Shown here: positions 1 through 9,462 of the stretch, in pieces | Position numbering within the stretch: the stretch's first letter is position 1 | Layout: each line of letters starts with the position of its first letter | Assembly: GCF_013256425.1 (NCBI RefSeq) | Contig: NZ_CP053904.1 | Span: forward strand, 1,054,001-1,118,000 | Direction: 5' to 3' | Length of the DNA: 64,000 bases | Origin: Hymenobacter sp. BRD67 | Lineage (GTDB): Bacteria; Bacteroidota; Bacteroidia; Cytophagales; Hymenobacteraceae | Notes under the pieces: generated by a model | The model's database searches: none | Told to the model about the DNA's origin: nothing | Seen by the model: only the letters and a program-made list of their open reading frames with translations | Made by a program: the position numbers and the translations under genes

Positions 1-1
1 G

Positions 2-1912
2 GCGCTCGACCACAAAGCCCACGAGGTGGGCATGGAGCGCTTCAACAAGCTGGCCAAGCTGGGCATCATCAAGAAAACCGGCCGCGATATGGGTAAATCC
101 ATCTTCTTTGCCAAGGCCATCATTATCACCGCGTTGCTGCCGATTTTCTCGTTTGAGAAAGTGGAAGGCAAAGTATTTTCCCCCCTGGCCTGGACGCTGG
201 GCTTTGCGCTGCTCGGCGCGCTGATTTTTACGCTGACCCTGGTGCCGGTGCTGGCTTCGATTCTGCTGCGCAAGAACGTGCGCGAGAAAGACAACTTCTT
301 CGTGCGGGCTATCAGCAAGGGCGCAAAAAATGTATTCGATTTTACATATATTCATAAAACCGCCAGTCTGCTGGCAGCGGCGGCGGCCGTGGTGGTAGGC
401 ATCGGCATGTACCAGTTTCTGGGTACCGAGTTTTTGCCCGAGCTGAATGAGGGCTCCATTTACGTACGGGCGCAGCTGCCGCTCAGCATCTCGCTCGATG
501 CGTCGAATAAGCTCTGCAACGAGATGCGGCGCGTATTCATCAGCTTTCCCGAAGTGAGCGACGTAGTAAGCCAGACCGGCCGGCCCAACGATGGTACCGA
601 CCCTACGGGCTTCTACAACAACGAGTTTCTGGTGCAGATAAAGCACACCGATGAGGTACAGAAGAACATGAAGCACAAGGCTTACCGGGAGGCGCTTATC
701 GAGCGGATGCAGGAAAAGCTAAACCGTTTTCCGGGCGTCGACTTCAACTTCTCGCAGCCCATCACCGACAACGTGGAAGAAGCCGCGTCGGGCGTGAAGG
801 GAAGTATCGCCGTTAAGATATATGGTACCGACCTCAAGCTGATGGAAGGCAAAGCCCGTCAGGTATATGAGATACTGCAAAAAGTGGACGGCATCGACGA
901 CCTGGGCCTGCTGCGCAACATCGGCCAGCCCGAGCTGCACGCCGACCTCGACGAGCGCCGCATGGCCAGCTACGGCGTCAGTAAAAGCGACGCCAACGCC
1001 GTGCTTGAAATGGCAGTGGGCGGCAAGCAGGCCAGCCAGATGTACGAAGGCGAGCGCAAATTCCCGATTCGGGTGCGCTACGAGCCGCAGTTCCGCGAAA
1101 GCCCGGCCCAGATTTCGTCGCTTATGGTGCCTACGCAAGCGGGCAAAACTGTGCCCCTCAACGAGATAGCCGACATCAAGCAGGTAACCGGTCCCAGCCT
1201 GATTTACCGCGACGACAACACGCGCTTCTCGGCCGTGAAATTTTCGGTGCGGGGCCGCGACCTTGGTTCGGCCATCGCCGAAGCGCAGGAGAAAGTGAAT
1301 AAAGTAGTGGTGCTGCCCAAAGGCTACTCCATGAAATGGACCGGCGACTTCGAGAACCAGCGCCGGGCCTCGCAACGGCTGGCGCAGGTAGTGCCTATCT
1401 CACTGGCGCTTATTTTCTTCATCCTGTTTATTCTCTTTGGCAACCTCAAAGATGCCGGACTGGTGCTGCTCAACGTGCCGTTTGCGCTCATCGGGGGCAT
1501 TGCGATGCTGCTCATTACGCACACCAACTTCTCGATTTCGGCTGGTATCGGCTTCATCGCCCTGTTTGGTATCTGTATTCAGAACGGCGTTATTCTTATC
1601 AGCGTCTTTAAGCAGAACATGCTCAATAAGATGAGCCTCGACCGTAGCTTGTCGGAAGGCGTGGCCTCGCGCGTGCGGCCGGTAGTAATGACGGCCCTGA
1701 TGGCTATCATCGGCCTAATGCCGGCGGCCCTCAGCACGGGCATCGGCTCCGAAACATCCAAGCCCCTGGCTATTGTGGTTATCGGCGGCCTGCTCACGGG
1801 TACTATCCTCACGCTGTTCATCTTCCCGCTGATATTCGAGCGCACCTACCGCGCCTCACACACGCACTACGCCGACGACCTCACTACCGGCCGTGAGCTG
1901 GCCGCGCATTAG
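2..1912 (+). CDS. CzcA/CusA-type heavy-metal efflux RND transporter, 3' part
   Basis: The reading frame is open to the left edge, so the N-terminal portion lies outside the window. The 636 residues seen match the middle and C-terminal part of the RND family that exports divalent or monovalent metal ions across both membranes with an adaptor and an outer-membrane channel. A hydrophobic block occurs near residues 40-90, followed by a long periplasmic domain and a final cluster of membrane helices from about residue 460. The family-typical stretch GMERFNKLAKLG lies at the left edge. The protein ends soon after the last helix, so it is not the longer form fused to an outer-membrane channel. Metal specificity cannot be read from this part. 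A strong hairpin terminator follows. Confidence 0.9.
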   Translation, partial: ALDHKAHEVGMERFNKLAKLGIIKKTGRDMGKSIFFAKAIIITALLPIFSFEKVEGKVFSPLAWTLGFALLGALIFTLTLVPVLASILLRKNVREKDNFFVRAISKGAKNVFDFTYIHKTASLLAAAAAVVVGIGMYQFLGTEFLPELNEGSIYVRAQLPLSISLDASNKLCNEMRRVFISFPEVSDVVSQTGRPNDGTDPTGFYNNEFLVQIKHTDEVQKNMKHKAYREALIERMQEKLNRFPGVDFNFSQPITDNVEEAASGVKGSIAVKIYGTDLKLMEGKARQVYEILQKVDGIDDLGLLRNIGQPELHADLDERRMASYGVSKSDANAVLEMAVGGKQASQMYEGERKFPIRVRYEPQFRESPAQISSLMVPTQAGKTVPLNEIADIKQVTGPSLIYRDDNTRFSAVKFSVRGRDLGSAIAEAQEKVNKVVVLPKGYSMKWTGDFENQRRASQRLAQVVPISLALIFFILFILFGNLKDAGLVLLNVPFALIGGIAMLLITHTNFSISAGIGFIALFGICIQNGVILISVFKQNMLNKMSLDRSLSEGVASRVRPVVMTALMAIIGLMPAALSTGIGSETSKPLAIVVIGGLLTGTILTLFIFPLIFERTYRASHTHYADDLTTGRELAAH

Positions 1913-1940
1913 GAGCCGGTAGAAGCTCCGGGCTCCTGTT

Positions 1941-1984
1941 AAAAGAGGGTCATGCCGCGCAAAATGCGGTATGACCCTCTTTTT
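1941..1984. terminator. bidirectional terminator
   Basis: An 18-base-pair stem (1941-1958 with 1967-1984, one G-T pair) has A-rich and T-rich ends. It sits between the plus-strand efflux gene and the convergent minus-strand hydrolase and can serve both. Confidence 0.85.
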
Positions 1985-2927
1985 AGTTGTTAATTTCTGT
2001 GCACAAAAACCGGCTTATCACGCCCCGCCACTGCCCCGGATGCTTGTGCCAATATGGCTCGTGGCCAGAGCCTAGGAAATTGACCCGCTGCTTGGGCCCG
2101 GCTAGGTGAGTAAAGATGGTGTCGGTTTCGGCGCGCGTCACGCGCGGGTCGGCAGTGCCCCACAGCAGTAGGGTAGGAGTAGCAACATGGTGGGCGTACT
2201 CGCCCGCGTTCAGGCTAAATGCCCAGTAGCCATTCTCCACGCTGCCCCAGAAAACCAATAGGTTAGCCAGAGGGAAGGGCGGCAGGTGCATCGACACGAA
2301 GCGGTTTTTAGCCGTTTGCAGCATGCTACCGTAAGGGCACTCCACAATATTGGCCGTGGGCCGCAGGCCCAGCTCGGCCTCGGCCCGCAGAATGGCTACC
2401 GCGCCCATGCTTACGCCGTAAAGCACCACGGGCGCACCCGGCTGCCGGGCCTGCGCCCAGCGAAAAGCGGCCGCTACATCGTCGGCCTCGCGGTAGCCAA
2501 TGGTGGTTTGGTAGCCCTCGGAGGCGCCATTGCCGCTAAAGTCGAGCAGCAGCACCGAGTAGCCAAGCTGCCGAAAATAGGCCGCCTCGGGCCGAAGCCG
2601 CGACTTGTCGCTGGTGTAGCCGTGGCAGAGCACCACCGTGCCGTGTGCCGCCGGCACGCCACTATACCAGGCACCGAGCCGGCCGTTGGGGCTGCGCAGC
2701 GTCACGTTCTCATAAGGAAAATCCGGCGGCGCGAGATTAACGGGCTTCGGATTTTGCAGCCCGGTGAGAATAAGCTTGATTTTTTCGGCTACTGGTAGCT
2801 TTTCCGGGTTGCGGGTGCGCGGCCCTGGCGTGGTCGTAAAGTGCGTAAAGCGCCAGGCATGGAGGGCCACCACCACGTTGAGCAGTGCGACTATACCTAG
2901 CAAAAATACGATAAGCCGGCGCAGCAT
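1983..2927 (-). CDS. membrane-anchored alpha/beta hydrolase
   Basis: This 314-residue protein has an N-terminal hydrophobic segment (about residues 4-24) that is a signal anchor. The hydrolase fold shows HGY at 102-104 (oxyanion region), the nucleophile elbow GVSMG at 171-175 with Ser173, Asp260 in WGTADP and His289 in GSGHEP. Together these form a complete Ser-Asp-His triad. The substrate is unknown; related proteins are esterases or peptidases of the BEM46/YqkD kind. The frame stays open further upstream, but that part is a shadow of rluE. ATG at 2927 overlaps the rluE stop by one base, which fixes the start and indicates translational coupling. Confidence 0.85.
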   Translation of the reverse strand: MLRRLIVFLLGIVALLNVVVALHAWRFTHFTTTPGPRTRNPEKLPVAEKIKLILTGLQNPKPVNLAPPDFPYENVTLRSPNGRLGAWYSGVPAAHGTVVLCHGYTSDKSRLRPEAAYFRQLGYSVLLLDFSGNGASEGYQTTIGYREADDVAAAFRWAQARQPGAPVVLYGVSMGAVAILRAEAELGLRPTANIVECPYGSMLQTAKNRFVSMHLPPFPLANLLVFWGSVENGYWAFSLNAGEYAHHVATPTLLLWGTADPRVTRAETDTIFTHLAGPKQRVNFLGSGHEPYWHKHPGQWRGVISRFLCTEINN

Positions 2928-3592
2928 CAGGGGCGGGGGCGGCGCGGGCCAGGGCGCCCGTGTGGAGTCGAAGCGGGTGCCGGACGGCGGTAAGGCTGGC
3001 TGGAGCGGCTGCCGGCGCCGGCCAGTCCGCGCAGGGCCAGGGCTTCTTCGTCGGTCAGCTCGCGCCAGGTGCCGGGCTGCAGGTCGTAGAGGCGCAGGTC
3101 GCCCAGGGCTTGGCGCACCAGCCGCAGGCAGGGCAGGCCCACGGCGGCGCACATCTTGCGTACCTGCCGGTTCATGCCCTGCGAGATGGTAATTTCGAGC
3201 CAGCTCGTCGGGATGCTCGCCCGGTAGCGGATGGGCGGGTTGCGCGGCCACAGGTCGGTAGTTTCCTGCTCGGGCAGTTCCCGCGCTTCGGCGGGCAGCG
3301 TAAAGCCTTCCTTGATTTGCACGCCCTCGCGCAGCTGCTGCAGTGCCGCTTCAGTAGGCCGGCCCTCTACCTGCGCCCAGTAGGTTTTGGGCACCTTGTA
3401 GCGCGGGTCACTGAGGCGGTGCTGCAGCTGCTTGTCGTCCGTTAATAATAAAAGCCCTTCACTGTCGAAGTCGAGCCGGCCCACCGGATACACGTTGGGC
3501 ACGGCCACGAAATCCTTGAGCGTGGACCGGCCGTGCTCATCCGTAAACTGGGTGAGGACCTCGTAGGGCTTGTTGAGGAGGACGTAGCGCAT
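2927..3592 (-). CDS. rluE: 23S rRNA pseudouridine synthase, RluE-like
   Basis: The 221-residue protein belongs to the RsuA/RluB/E/F family, which converts a uridine in rRNA to pseudouridine. The catalytic Asp is residue 41 in GRLDFDSEG. The stretch with LWPRNPPIR and SIPTSWL (about 113-131) and the motif GMNRQVRKM match E. coli RluE, which modifies U2457 of 23S rRNA. There is no N-terminal S4 domain, as expected for RluE. After about residue 195 the tail is rich in Arg, Pro and Ser and looks unstructured. ATG at 3592 lies 16 bases after the preceding minus-strand gene. Confidence 0.88.
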   Translation of the reverse strand: MRYVLLNKPYEVLTQFTDEHGRSTLKDFVAVPNVYPVGRLDFDSEGLLLLTDDKQLQHRLSDPRYKVPKTYWAQVEGRPTEAALQQLREGVQIKEGFTLPAEARELPEQETTDLWPRNPPIRYRASIPTSWLEITISQGMNRQVRKMCAAVGLPCLRLVRQALGDLRLYDLQPGTWRELTDEEALALRGLAGAGSRSSQPYRRPAPASTPHGRPGPRRPRP

Positions 3593-3608
3593 TTTAAGAC
3601 AATAGAGG

Positions 3609-4025
3609 CTAATGAAAAAGCCATTTGGCAGCTACCCAAGGGCTGCCGTATAAGCTGAGTAATAAGCTAAAAATTAAAAAATTAAACAATAAATTTTTTA
3701 ATCTGGAATAGTTCGGAAAGGTGATTGCAAAGGCTTGGTAAGGTGCTGATTTTAGCAAGCGCTTGTGTAGATAATAAATAAATATAAAACCAGCTATGCC
3801 AATAGAAACTACGCAGTATTCGGTAGTAACCGATTTAAGAGAATTACTGAAATAAGGAATTTTCGATGTCATCAATATCCCCACCAGCACCCAGTTAGAC
3901 CAAATAAACACCATTGTGCTAGCCGTCGCCTCGGTTAGGCTTTCACCCCGCCAAAATCTTCCTCGCTGCCTGCTCAGTTGCATTACTCGCCAAACCTTAT
4001 ATAGTAAAAAATAATAAACTTGCAT
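3609..4025 (-). CDS. hypothetical membrane protein, AT-rich
   Basis: No family was recognised. ATG at 4025 is 11 bases past the restored stop of the upstream VWA-like gene and gives 138 residues beginning MQVYYFLLYK. A longer open frame to 4109 overlaps that gene and is rejected. Three or four hydrophobic segments are visible, including one near the middle (GIAGFIFIYYL) and one near the C-terminus (LLFNFLIFSLLLSLYG), with basic residues between them. Base composition is clearly more AT-rich than the neighbours, especially at 3650-3720, which suggests late acquisition or relaxed constraint. It lies in the same minus-strand run as rluE. Confidence 0.6.
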   Translation of the reverse strand: MQVYYFLLYKVWRVMQLSRQRGRFWRGESLTEATASTMVFIWSNWVLVGILMTSKIPYFSNSLKSVTTEYCVVSIGIAGFIFIYYLHKRLLKSAPYQAFAITFPNYSRLKNLLFNFLIFSLLLSLYGSPWVAAKWLFH

Positions 4026-4036
4026 AGCAGCTAAAT

Positions 4037-6117
4037 TTACACCCCGCCCTGGTATTTGCGAGTTGCCCATTCGGCCGCCAGCAGCGCCACCAAGGCGAAA
4101 AATAACCACTTTAAATTAATCAGGTCTTTTAAATCTTCTTCGCTGGAAAGCAGAGGCTTATAATTGCCTTTTGCTATATCCTGTGCCAGCTTGTCTAGCT
4201 GACTGGGGTAATAGAGCCGGCCGCCGCTGCGGCGGCTGAGCTGCGCCAGCAGGCGGTGGTCGGCTTTCGAGTCCTGAGCTTCGAGGGTTGATTCTGCACC
4301 AGCAATTCGCCGCTGGCCTGCTGGGCCTGGCCGCCGAGGGTGGCGCGGGCCTGGTAGCGGTAGAGGCCGGCCGGCAGCGGCCCCAGGTGCAGCGGCGAGC
4401 CATCGGCGGCATTGGCAAAGGTGATGGTGCGCGCCTTGCGGGCCGAGTCGGTGAGCGTAAGAGTAATTTTCTGGTCGTAGATGCGCTCGAAAACCGCGTT
4501 GTACGTTTCGGCGCTCAGCGTTACGTCGTCCTGGGTGCCAAAGGCATCCTGCGTCGGGTACACGTCGAGACGCTTTTTGTTGGCGTTCTGGGTCAGCAGC
4601 TGCAGTGTGCGGCTAATGAGACGGTCGTAGGCTTCGGGATGGTCGTCGTGGGCGATGGCTTCCTGCAAGCGCCACTGCCAGGTATTTTCGGCCAGGAGCG
4701 TGGCCGTGCGGGGCCCGGTACCGGCTGCACTGCTAAAAACCAGCAGCGGCTTTTGGGTAGGCAGCCGGCCGACTTGCTGCCACAGGGCCGCCTCCGCGCC
4801 GCTGCCCAGCCGCAGCTCGCCAAACGGTACTGTCGCCGGTGGGTATTGAGCAAAACGCAGCCGGGTTTCCTCATCAAGTGGAAAGCGGGCGAAGCCGGGG
4901 TTGGGCAGGGGCGTCACCTCGTCGGTTTGCGAGCCGCGCGGCTGCACATTCAGGCCGGCATTTAATTGGTTATAAGCGTTAAAATCGGACTGTGCGCCCA
5001 GCACATAGAGCGTTGGTACGTGGGCTGCCCGTACCCGCGCCAGCAGGTCCTGGCCCAGGCCATCGTGCGCCGGCAGCTGGTGCAGCACCGCCACATCGAA
5101 GGTGGTGCCGGCGGGTAGCGGCGCGCCCACGCCAGCAATACTCAGGGTGAGCTCAAAGTTATTATTGGCCAGAATAGCGGCCCGGAGGGCCTTGAGGTCG
5201 GGGTGCGGGGCGGCGGCGGCCAGCAGCACCCGCAGCTTGCCTTTTACAATCTCAATAAAGGCTGTGCGCCCGTTATTGAGGGCCGTAAACTCGCCGGCCT
5301 GCGGCACTACGCGCACTTCGTAGCGGCGCTTGCCCGGCGCGGGCGCGGTGAGCTGAAAGGTGGTGCGCACCCGCTGGCGGCCGGCGGGCAGGGCTACGCG
5401 CCGGGTTTCGAGTATCCGGCCGCCCTCGCGCACTTCCACGGTTGCCGCGCCGCCGGCGTAGCCCTCGTAGCTGATTTCAGCTTCCAGGGGAAATTTATTG
5501 CCGCTGAACGCCACGCGATTATACACCAAATCAGTAAGGCGTAGGTCTTTCTTCGCAATTGTATCGCCCAGCGCCACGCTGAAAATCGGGAAGTTAAACT
5601 CCGAGAACTGCGGCTCCTGGCCCTGGTTTACCAGTCCGTCGCTCACCAGCACTACGCCGGCCAGGTTGCGCTCGGCGTTGGCCTCGTGGCTATCGCTGAG
5701 CAGCTTATTGAGGTCGGTGCGGTCGGCGGTGAAGCGCAGCGAGTCGGGTGCGACAGTGGCTTTGGTCAGCGTCCGGGTTTCGACCCGAAAGCCTTTGGCG
5801 CGCAAGGTGGCCGCTAGCTGCGGCAGGCCCGTGGTAAGCTGCGCTAAGTTCGCTTTGGGTGTAAATAAGCTTACCGACTGCGAGTTATCGACCGCTACTA
5901 CTACTGTTGGGGCTTCGGTATGCGTAGTGGTAGCCCTGATAAACGGCGACAACAGTAGAAAGCACAGAAAACTGACGACTACAAAGCGCAGCCCCGCCAG
6001 CGCGTAGTTAACGGTCCGGCTCCACGGCGACTTAGCCGAATAAAGCAGCGCCGCGTAGCCCGTGCCCATGGCCAGGCAAAGCAGAATAAACCAGGGAGAA
6101 TAAGCAGTAGAGAGCAA
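4037..6117 (-). pseudogene. VWA-like membrane protein, frameshifted
   Basis: Resembles a Bacteroidota membrane protein family of about 690 residues. It has hydrophobic segments near the N-terminus (SPWFILLCLAMG, then LRFVVVSFLCFLLL) and a VWA-like domain with VVVAVDNSQSVS, a partial MIDAS motif of the DxSxS kind. One C-terminal transmembrane helix follows (WLFFALVALLAAEWATR). The frame breaks at the GGG of 4285-4287. Adding one G there restores a continuous C-terminus ending at the TAA of 4037-4039. No ATG is present; TTG at 6117 is the likely start, because the longer frame to 6189 begins inside a promoter-like box. The function is unknown; related proteins are often near BatA/MoxR genes. 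Confidence 0.75.
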
Positions 6118-6186
6118 GAGCAGAAGCGCGCCTAGAGGCCAGCGCGAAGCAAGAAACGAAAAAGCCCGCCAATCGGCACGCGCCCA

Positions 6187-6194
6187 CAAAGATG
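6187..6194 (-). promoter_or_regulatory. Bacteroidota -7 box (CATCTTTG)
   Basis: On the minus strand the sequence CATCTTTG is one base from the TAnnTTTG consensus. It lies about 70 bases upstream of the proposed TTG start at 6117. A transcript starting here argues against the longer frame that begins at 6189. Confidence 0.4.
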
Positions 6195-6275
6195 CGTGTG
6201 AAGTAGCGGTAGCTGCGTGCTAACGGCAACTGTCGCACGCTACGTTCCGATTCGCGCTCCTGCAAGGGGGTGGGG

Positions 6276-7094
6276 CTACTTCCACCAAATCTGTGCCTCA
6301 CGCTTGCACGCGGCGGCTGAGCGTGCTCTATTAGTGTTTACAAACGTACAGTCACGCATATCCTGCCAGCCAGCAGCCAAGTATTTGTCAGCCGGGCTGA
6401 ATTCTCCCATCCCAATGTCAAAATCGCCCGAGTTAGGAATACGGTAGTCACCCCAGTTACAACGCAGGGCTTTTCCGGATGTATAGCTCGTCCAGCTACC
6501 TAAAAATTGATTGTTGCAAAACCTGTCCGTGGTGCGGATATCGTCGTATTTCAGGCGGCCCGACTTGTCAACAAACCAGTCGGTCTCTACTACTCCCCTA
6601 AAGATACCGGATTTTGACTGAGCGGCGTTTTCACGTAACTCATAATCTGCCAGTAATATACCCTCTTGCCGGGCTGGGGACACAGTTTCATCAACGCGGG
6701 TGGCTAGTTGCCGGAGTTCCCGAATTTGCCTTATTACCAGCACGCCGCTAAAGGTGCTTACGCGCCCGGCAACCTTTGTTTTGCCCATCAGTTGGTAGCG
6801 CGCAGGGTTAGCGGCATCCCGCTGCACGGTCAAAATTTTAACGCGTAGTCGCTGGCAAGCCGGGCCTATAAAACCCACAACTGCGGCGTTTGGGGTTTTT
6901 AACCATAGCGAACTAAAATCATACTTGGTGTATTGATTCAGTTTGTTGTCGCGCTTTAAATCACTAGCCGCTAGTTGATTATGCTGATAGGTAATGCTTT
7001 CGGGCGGCAAAGAAAATGCGGCTTGGGTAGTCTGGGCAGATGAAGCCAAGGCATTCAGGCAAAATAATAGGCAGAAAGTGCGTTTTCTACTCAT
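6276..7094 (-). CDS. secreted hypothetical protein
   Basis: The 272-residue protein begins with a clear signal peptide (MSRKRTFCLLFCLNALASSA, cleavage likely near SAQ). The mature part has no motif I recognise. Cysteines cluster in the C-terminal third (DRFCNNQ, ALRCNWGD, MRDCTF, AACKRE) and could form disulphides outside the cytoplasm. The ATG at 7094 is 43 bases beyond the stop of the upstream YiiX-type gene on the same strand, so it is probably the last gene of the fabG-led operon. Codon use is somewhat less GC-rich than the neighbours. Confidence 0.65.
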   Translation of the reverse strand: MSRKRTFCLLFCLNALASSAQTTQAAFSLPPESITYQHNQLAASDLKRDNKLNQYTKYDFSSLWLKTPNAAVVGFIGPACQRLRVKILTVQRDAANPARYQLMGKTKVAGRVSTFSGVLVIRQIRELRQLATRVDETVSPARQEGILLADYELRENAAQSKSGIFRGVVETDWFVDKSGRLKYDDIRTTDRFCNNQFLGSWTSYTSGKALRCNWGDYRIPNSGDFDIGMGEFSPADKYLAAGWQDMRDCTFVNTNRARSAAACKREAQIWWK

Positions 7095-7137
7095 GATATT
7101 TATCCTATGTTAAGCTGAATGGCACGTCCTAGCCGCC

Positions 7138-7823
7138 TCAACGTTTCACCACTGTCACTAGTTCTGCGCTACCAAATACGCTGGCTGGCAAGATAACTGG
7201 CTCATTCAGCGGTAATTCATTTCCGTACCGTTCGCGCAGCTTGGCTTGCACGGCGGGGTTCGTCAGGTCGAAGTCGCGCAGGTGCTGCAACTGCCCCAGC
7301 TGCCGGTGCAGGCCCCGGTCGTACACTTTCCAAATCAGCTCCGAGCAGTAAATCTGCTTATCTGACCAATTGAAGGCCAAGTCGTAGTCGCGGCCCAACA
7401 TCGGCTGGCCTGCGGCTCGCAGCTGTCCCAATGCCTTCGGAGTTAGCGTTGTAGCCGCATCACGCAACCGCTTCACCACGAAATGCCCACCCTGCCCCGC
7501 GCCGCCCAGCGCGCCAGCGGCGTCAGCTTCACCGGCTGCACCGCCTCGAAGACCTGCCACTCGCCGTTGGTTTTATAAAGCAGGCCGCAGTGGCTGTAGG
7601 ACGAGTGCGTAGCCAGTTGAATGGCTTGGCTTTGAGCCGACTGGGACGTGTGAAAAATGAGGTCGCCCTCGTGCAGGGTAGGGGATAGTTGGGCTACGGT
7701 GGCCGTGGCCTTGCGGGTAGTCTGCCAGCGGTGGAGCTTGCTGGTTAGGCGCGGGTAGGCAAGGGAGCCGGCCGCGGCAGCTATTGCAAGCGAGAAAAAC
7801 AGCGGCTTAAGTGGTAAGGGCAT
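7138..7823 (-). pseudogene. YiiX/YebB-type NlpC/P60-like hydrolase, frameshifted
   Basis: Both halves match E. coli YiiX, a permuted papain-like cysteine hydrolase family. The first half has the block GDLIFHTSQSAQSQAIQLA and HSSYSHCGLLY, which holds the conserved His. The second half has NWSDKQIYCSELIWKVY with the expected catalytic Cys, then the tail KLRERYGNELPL. The frame breaks near the CCCC of 7495-7498. One extra base restores 228 residues and joins WAARGQGGHFVVKR. ATG at 7823 is one base after the stop of the DUF4262 gene, and a hydrophobic signal or anchor follows. A frame extending upstream overlaps that gene. The break is probably a sequence error. Confidence 0.8.
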
Positions 7824-7824
7824 A

Positions 7825-8610
7825 TTAATCGGCGGTTTCTTCTTCCTCGTCCGCTTCTGCTGCTGCATACTCCTCTTCCTGCCATTCAGCAGCTTTGACT
7901 ACTCGTCGGGCTTGCCAGCCATAATTGAGTTGAAATAACTCGTTGATAGTCGGGTCGCGCTTCGTCAATTGTTCCAACGCTACGATTTTCAAGTCGTCCA
8001 GCACATACGTGGTATCGCACAGAAATTGCCAGTCTCCATCAGCTTCATGGATGACGCGCAAAATAGGTAAGCCATCTAATACCTGCTGAGTGGTAAATAC
8101 GGCTACGTTGCGTTCCTCCCGAAACCTGAAATCCAGATTGCGGTCAAGCAATGGCTGACCAGCTTTCCAGGCAGGGTTGAAGCCTTCTTCCCAAGGATAA
8201 AGTGCCTGCTTATCGGGCCACACAATTTGCAGTGCTGGAAAATCTATGCCTTGATTAAACCAGATGCCGTAGCCAAAATAGTAGCCGTACCAATCTCTAT
8301 CCACGGTTAAAAACCGCACGTTATAGTCGCCAATAAAATCGGGGTAGCCAATACATTGGTCGGGTCTGGGCTGCTTGTCCAGCAATTCTTTACCCGACCA
8401 AAGTACCGAATGCAGCAAGTCCTGATTTAAACCAAAGCAAATCAACTCTGGGTATCCGTAGGCTTTGAACAAACCGATGGTGTACGCAAAAGCAGGTGAG
8501 TAACCATCACCGGGAATTATGGCGACGTGAAACCCATACTTTTCCACGTCGCTAATAATCTTCTTCTCAGCAGCGGTATCATGTGCAGCGTGCTCCTCGG
8601 GCGTAACCAT
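7825..8610 (-). CDS. DUF4262 domain protein
   Basis: The N-terminal half matches DUF4262: a first block DVEKYGFHVAIIPGDG followed by FAYTIGLFKAYGYPELICFG. The C-terminal part, after about residue 190, contains WQFLCDTTYVLDDLKIVALE and an acidic tail rich in Glu and Ala. It resembles small domains fused to DUF4262 in immunity-like proteins, but that is only a loose likeness. ATG at 8610 gives 261 residues and lies 8 bases after the fabG stop. A longer frame runs into fabG and is rejected. The biochemical role is unknown. Confidence 0.78.
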   Translation of the reverse strand: MVTPEEHAAHDTAAEKKIISDVEKYGFHVAIIPGDGYSPAFAYTIGLFKAYGYPELICFGLNQDLLHSVLWSGKELLDKQPRPDQCIGYPDFIGDYNVRFLTVDRDWYGYYFGYGIWFNQGIDFPALQIVWPDKQALYPWEEGFNPAWKAGQPLLDRNLDFRFREERNVAVFTTQQVLDGLPILRVIHEADGDWQFLCDTTYVLDDLKIVALEQLTKRDPTINELFQLNYGWQARRVVKAAEWQEEEYAAAEADEEEETAD

Positions 8611-8618
8611 GATTCGGC

Positions 8619-9368
8619 CTACGTCAGCATGCCGCCATCCACTTGCAGCACCTGCCCGGTGATATACGCCGAATCGTCCGAAGCCAGAAAAGCCGTAGCC
8701 TTCGCCACGTCCTCGGGCGAGCCGCCGCGCTTGAGCGGGATAGCCTTGCGCCACTCTTCCACCTGCTTCTGGTCGAGCGCGTCGGTCATTTCGGTTTCGA
8801 TAAAGCCGGGCGCGATGGCATTGCAGCGGATGTTACGCGAGCCCAGCTCCAGGGCCACCGACTTGGTAAAGCCGATGATGCCGGCTTTGCTGGCGGCGTA
8901 GTTGGCCTGGCCCGCATTGCCTTTGATGCCGACCACCGACGTCATGTTGATGATGGAGCCGGTTTTGGCGCGCATCATGGGCTTAGTGGCGGCTTTGGTG
9001 AGATTGAAGACTGATTTTAAGTTTACGGTGAGGACGTTGTCCCACTGCGCCTCGCTCATGCGCATGAGCAGGCCATCCTGGGTGATGCCGGCGTTGTTGA
9101 CCAGAATATCGAGTTTTCCGAATTCTTTCACCACCTCATCTACCAGCTGCTCGGCCTGGGCATAGTCGGAGGCGTCGGAACGGTAGCCTTTCACCTTACT
9201 GCCGTGGGCAGCCAGCTCGGCTTCCAGTGCCTGGCCTTTTTCTACCGATGAGAGATACGTAAACGCTACCTGCGCGCCCTGCTGGGCAAATAGCGTGGCA
9301 ATGGCGCGGCCAATTCCTTTGGAGGCCCCGGTGATGAGGGCTACTTTTCCGGCGAGAGTCTGATTCAT
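8619..9368 (-). CDS. fabG: 3-oxoacyl-[ACP] reductase FabG
   Basis: This 249-residue classical short-chain dehydrogenase reduces beta-ketoacyl-ACP with NADPH in fatty acid elongation. The cofactor motif GASKGIG is at 14-20 and NNAG at 91-94. The catalytic set is Asn116, Ser144, Tyr157 and Lys161 (YAASK). The FabG-typical end GQVLQVDGGM is present. ATG at 9368 is preferred over the longer frame to 9437, whose extra residues are not family-like and cross the divergent promoter region. It leads a tight minus-strand run with the DUF4262 and YiiX-type genes. Confidence 0.92.
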   Translation of the reverse strand: MNQTLAGKVALITGASKGIGRAIATLFAQQGAQVAFTYLSSVEKGQALEAELAAHGSKVKGYRSDASDYAQAEQLVDEVVKEFGKLDILVNNAGITQDGLLMRMSEAQWDNVLTVNLKSVFNLTKAATKPMMRAKTGSIINMTSVVGIKGNAGQANYAASKAGIIGFTKSVALELGSRNIRCNAIAPGFIETEMTDALDQKQVEEWRKAIPLKRGGSPEDVAKATAFLASDDSAYITGQVLQVDGGMLT

Positions 9369-9462
9369 ACTGCGAAAGTAGCGTAGGGCAAGCTTAGCCG
9401 GCTGTCCGTTCTTTGTAGCTGACAGCTTGCCGGCCACGCAGCAAGCTGCTGCTTACTTTACG

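Noticed and set aside
4037..6117. VWA-like gene as a true pseudogene
   Set aside because: Only one base is missing, in a G run, and the rest is intact. The pattern matches the sequence-error set.
7825..8610. DUF4262 protein as part of a toxin-immunity or defence system
   Set aside because: Only loose likeness to immunity proteins, no toxin gene nearby, and it is packed in an operon with fabG.
7825..8754. N-terminal extension of the DUF4262 protein to 8754
   Set aside because: The extra codons lie inside fabG and have no homology. ATG at 8610 matches the domain start.
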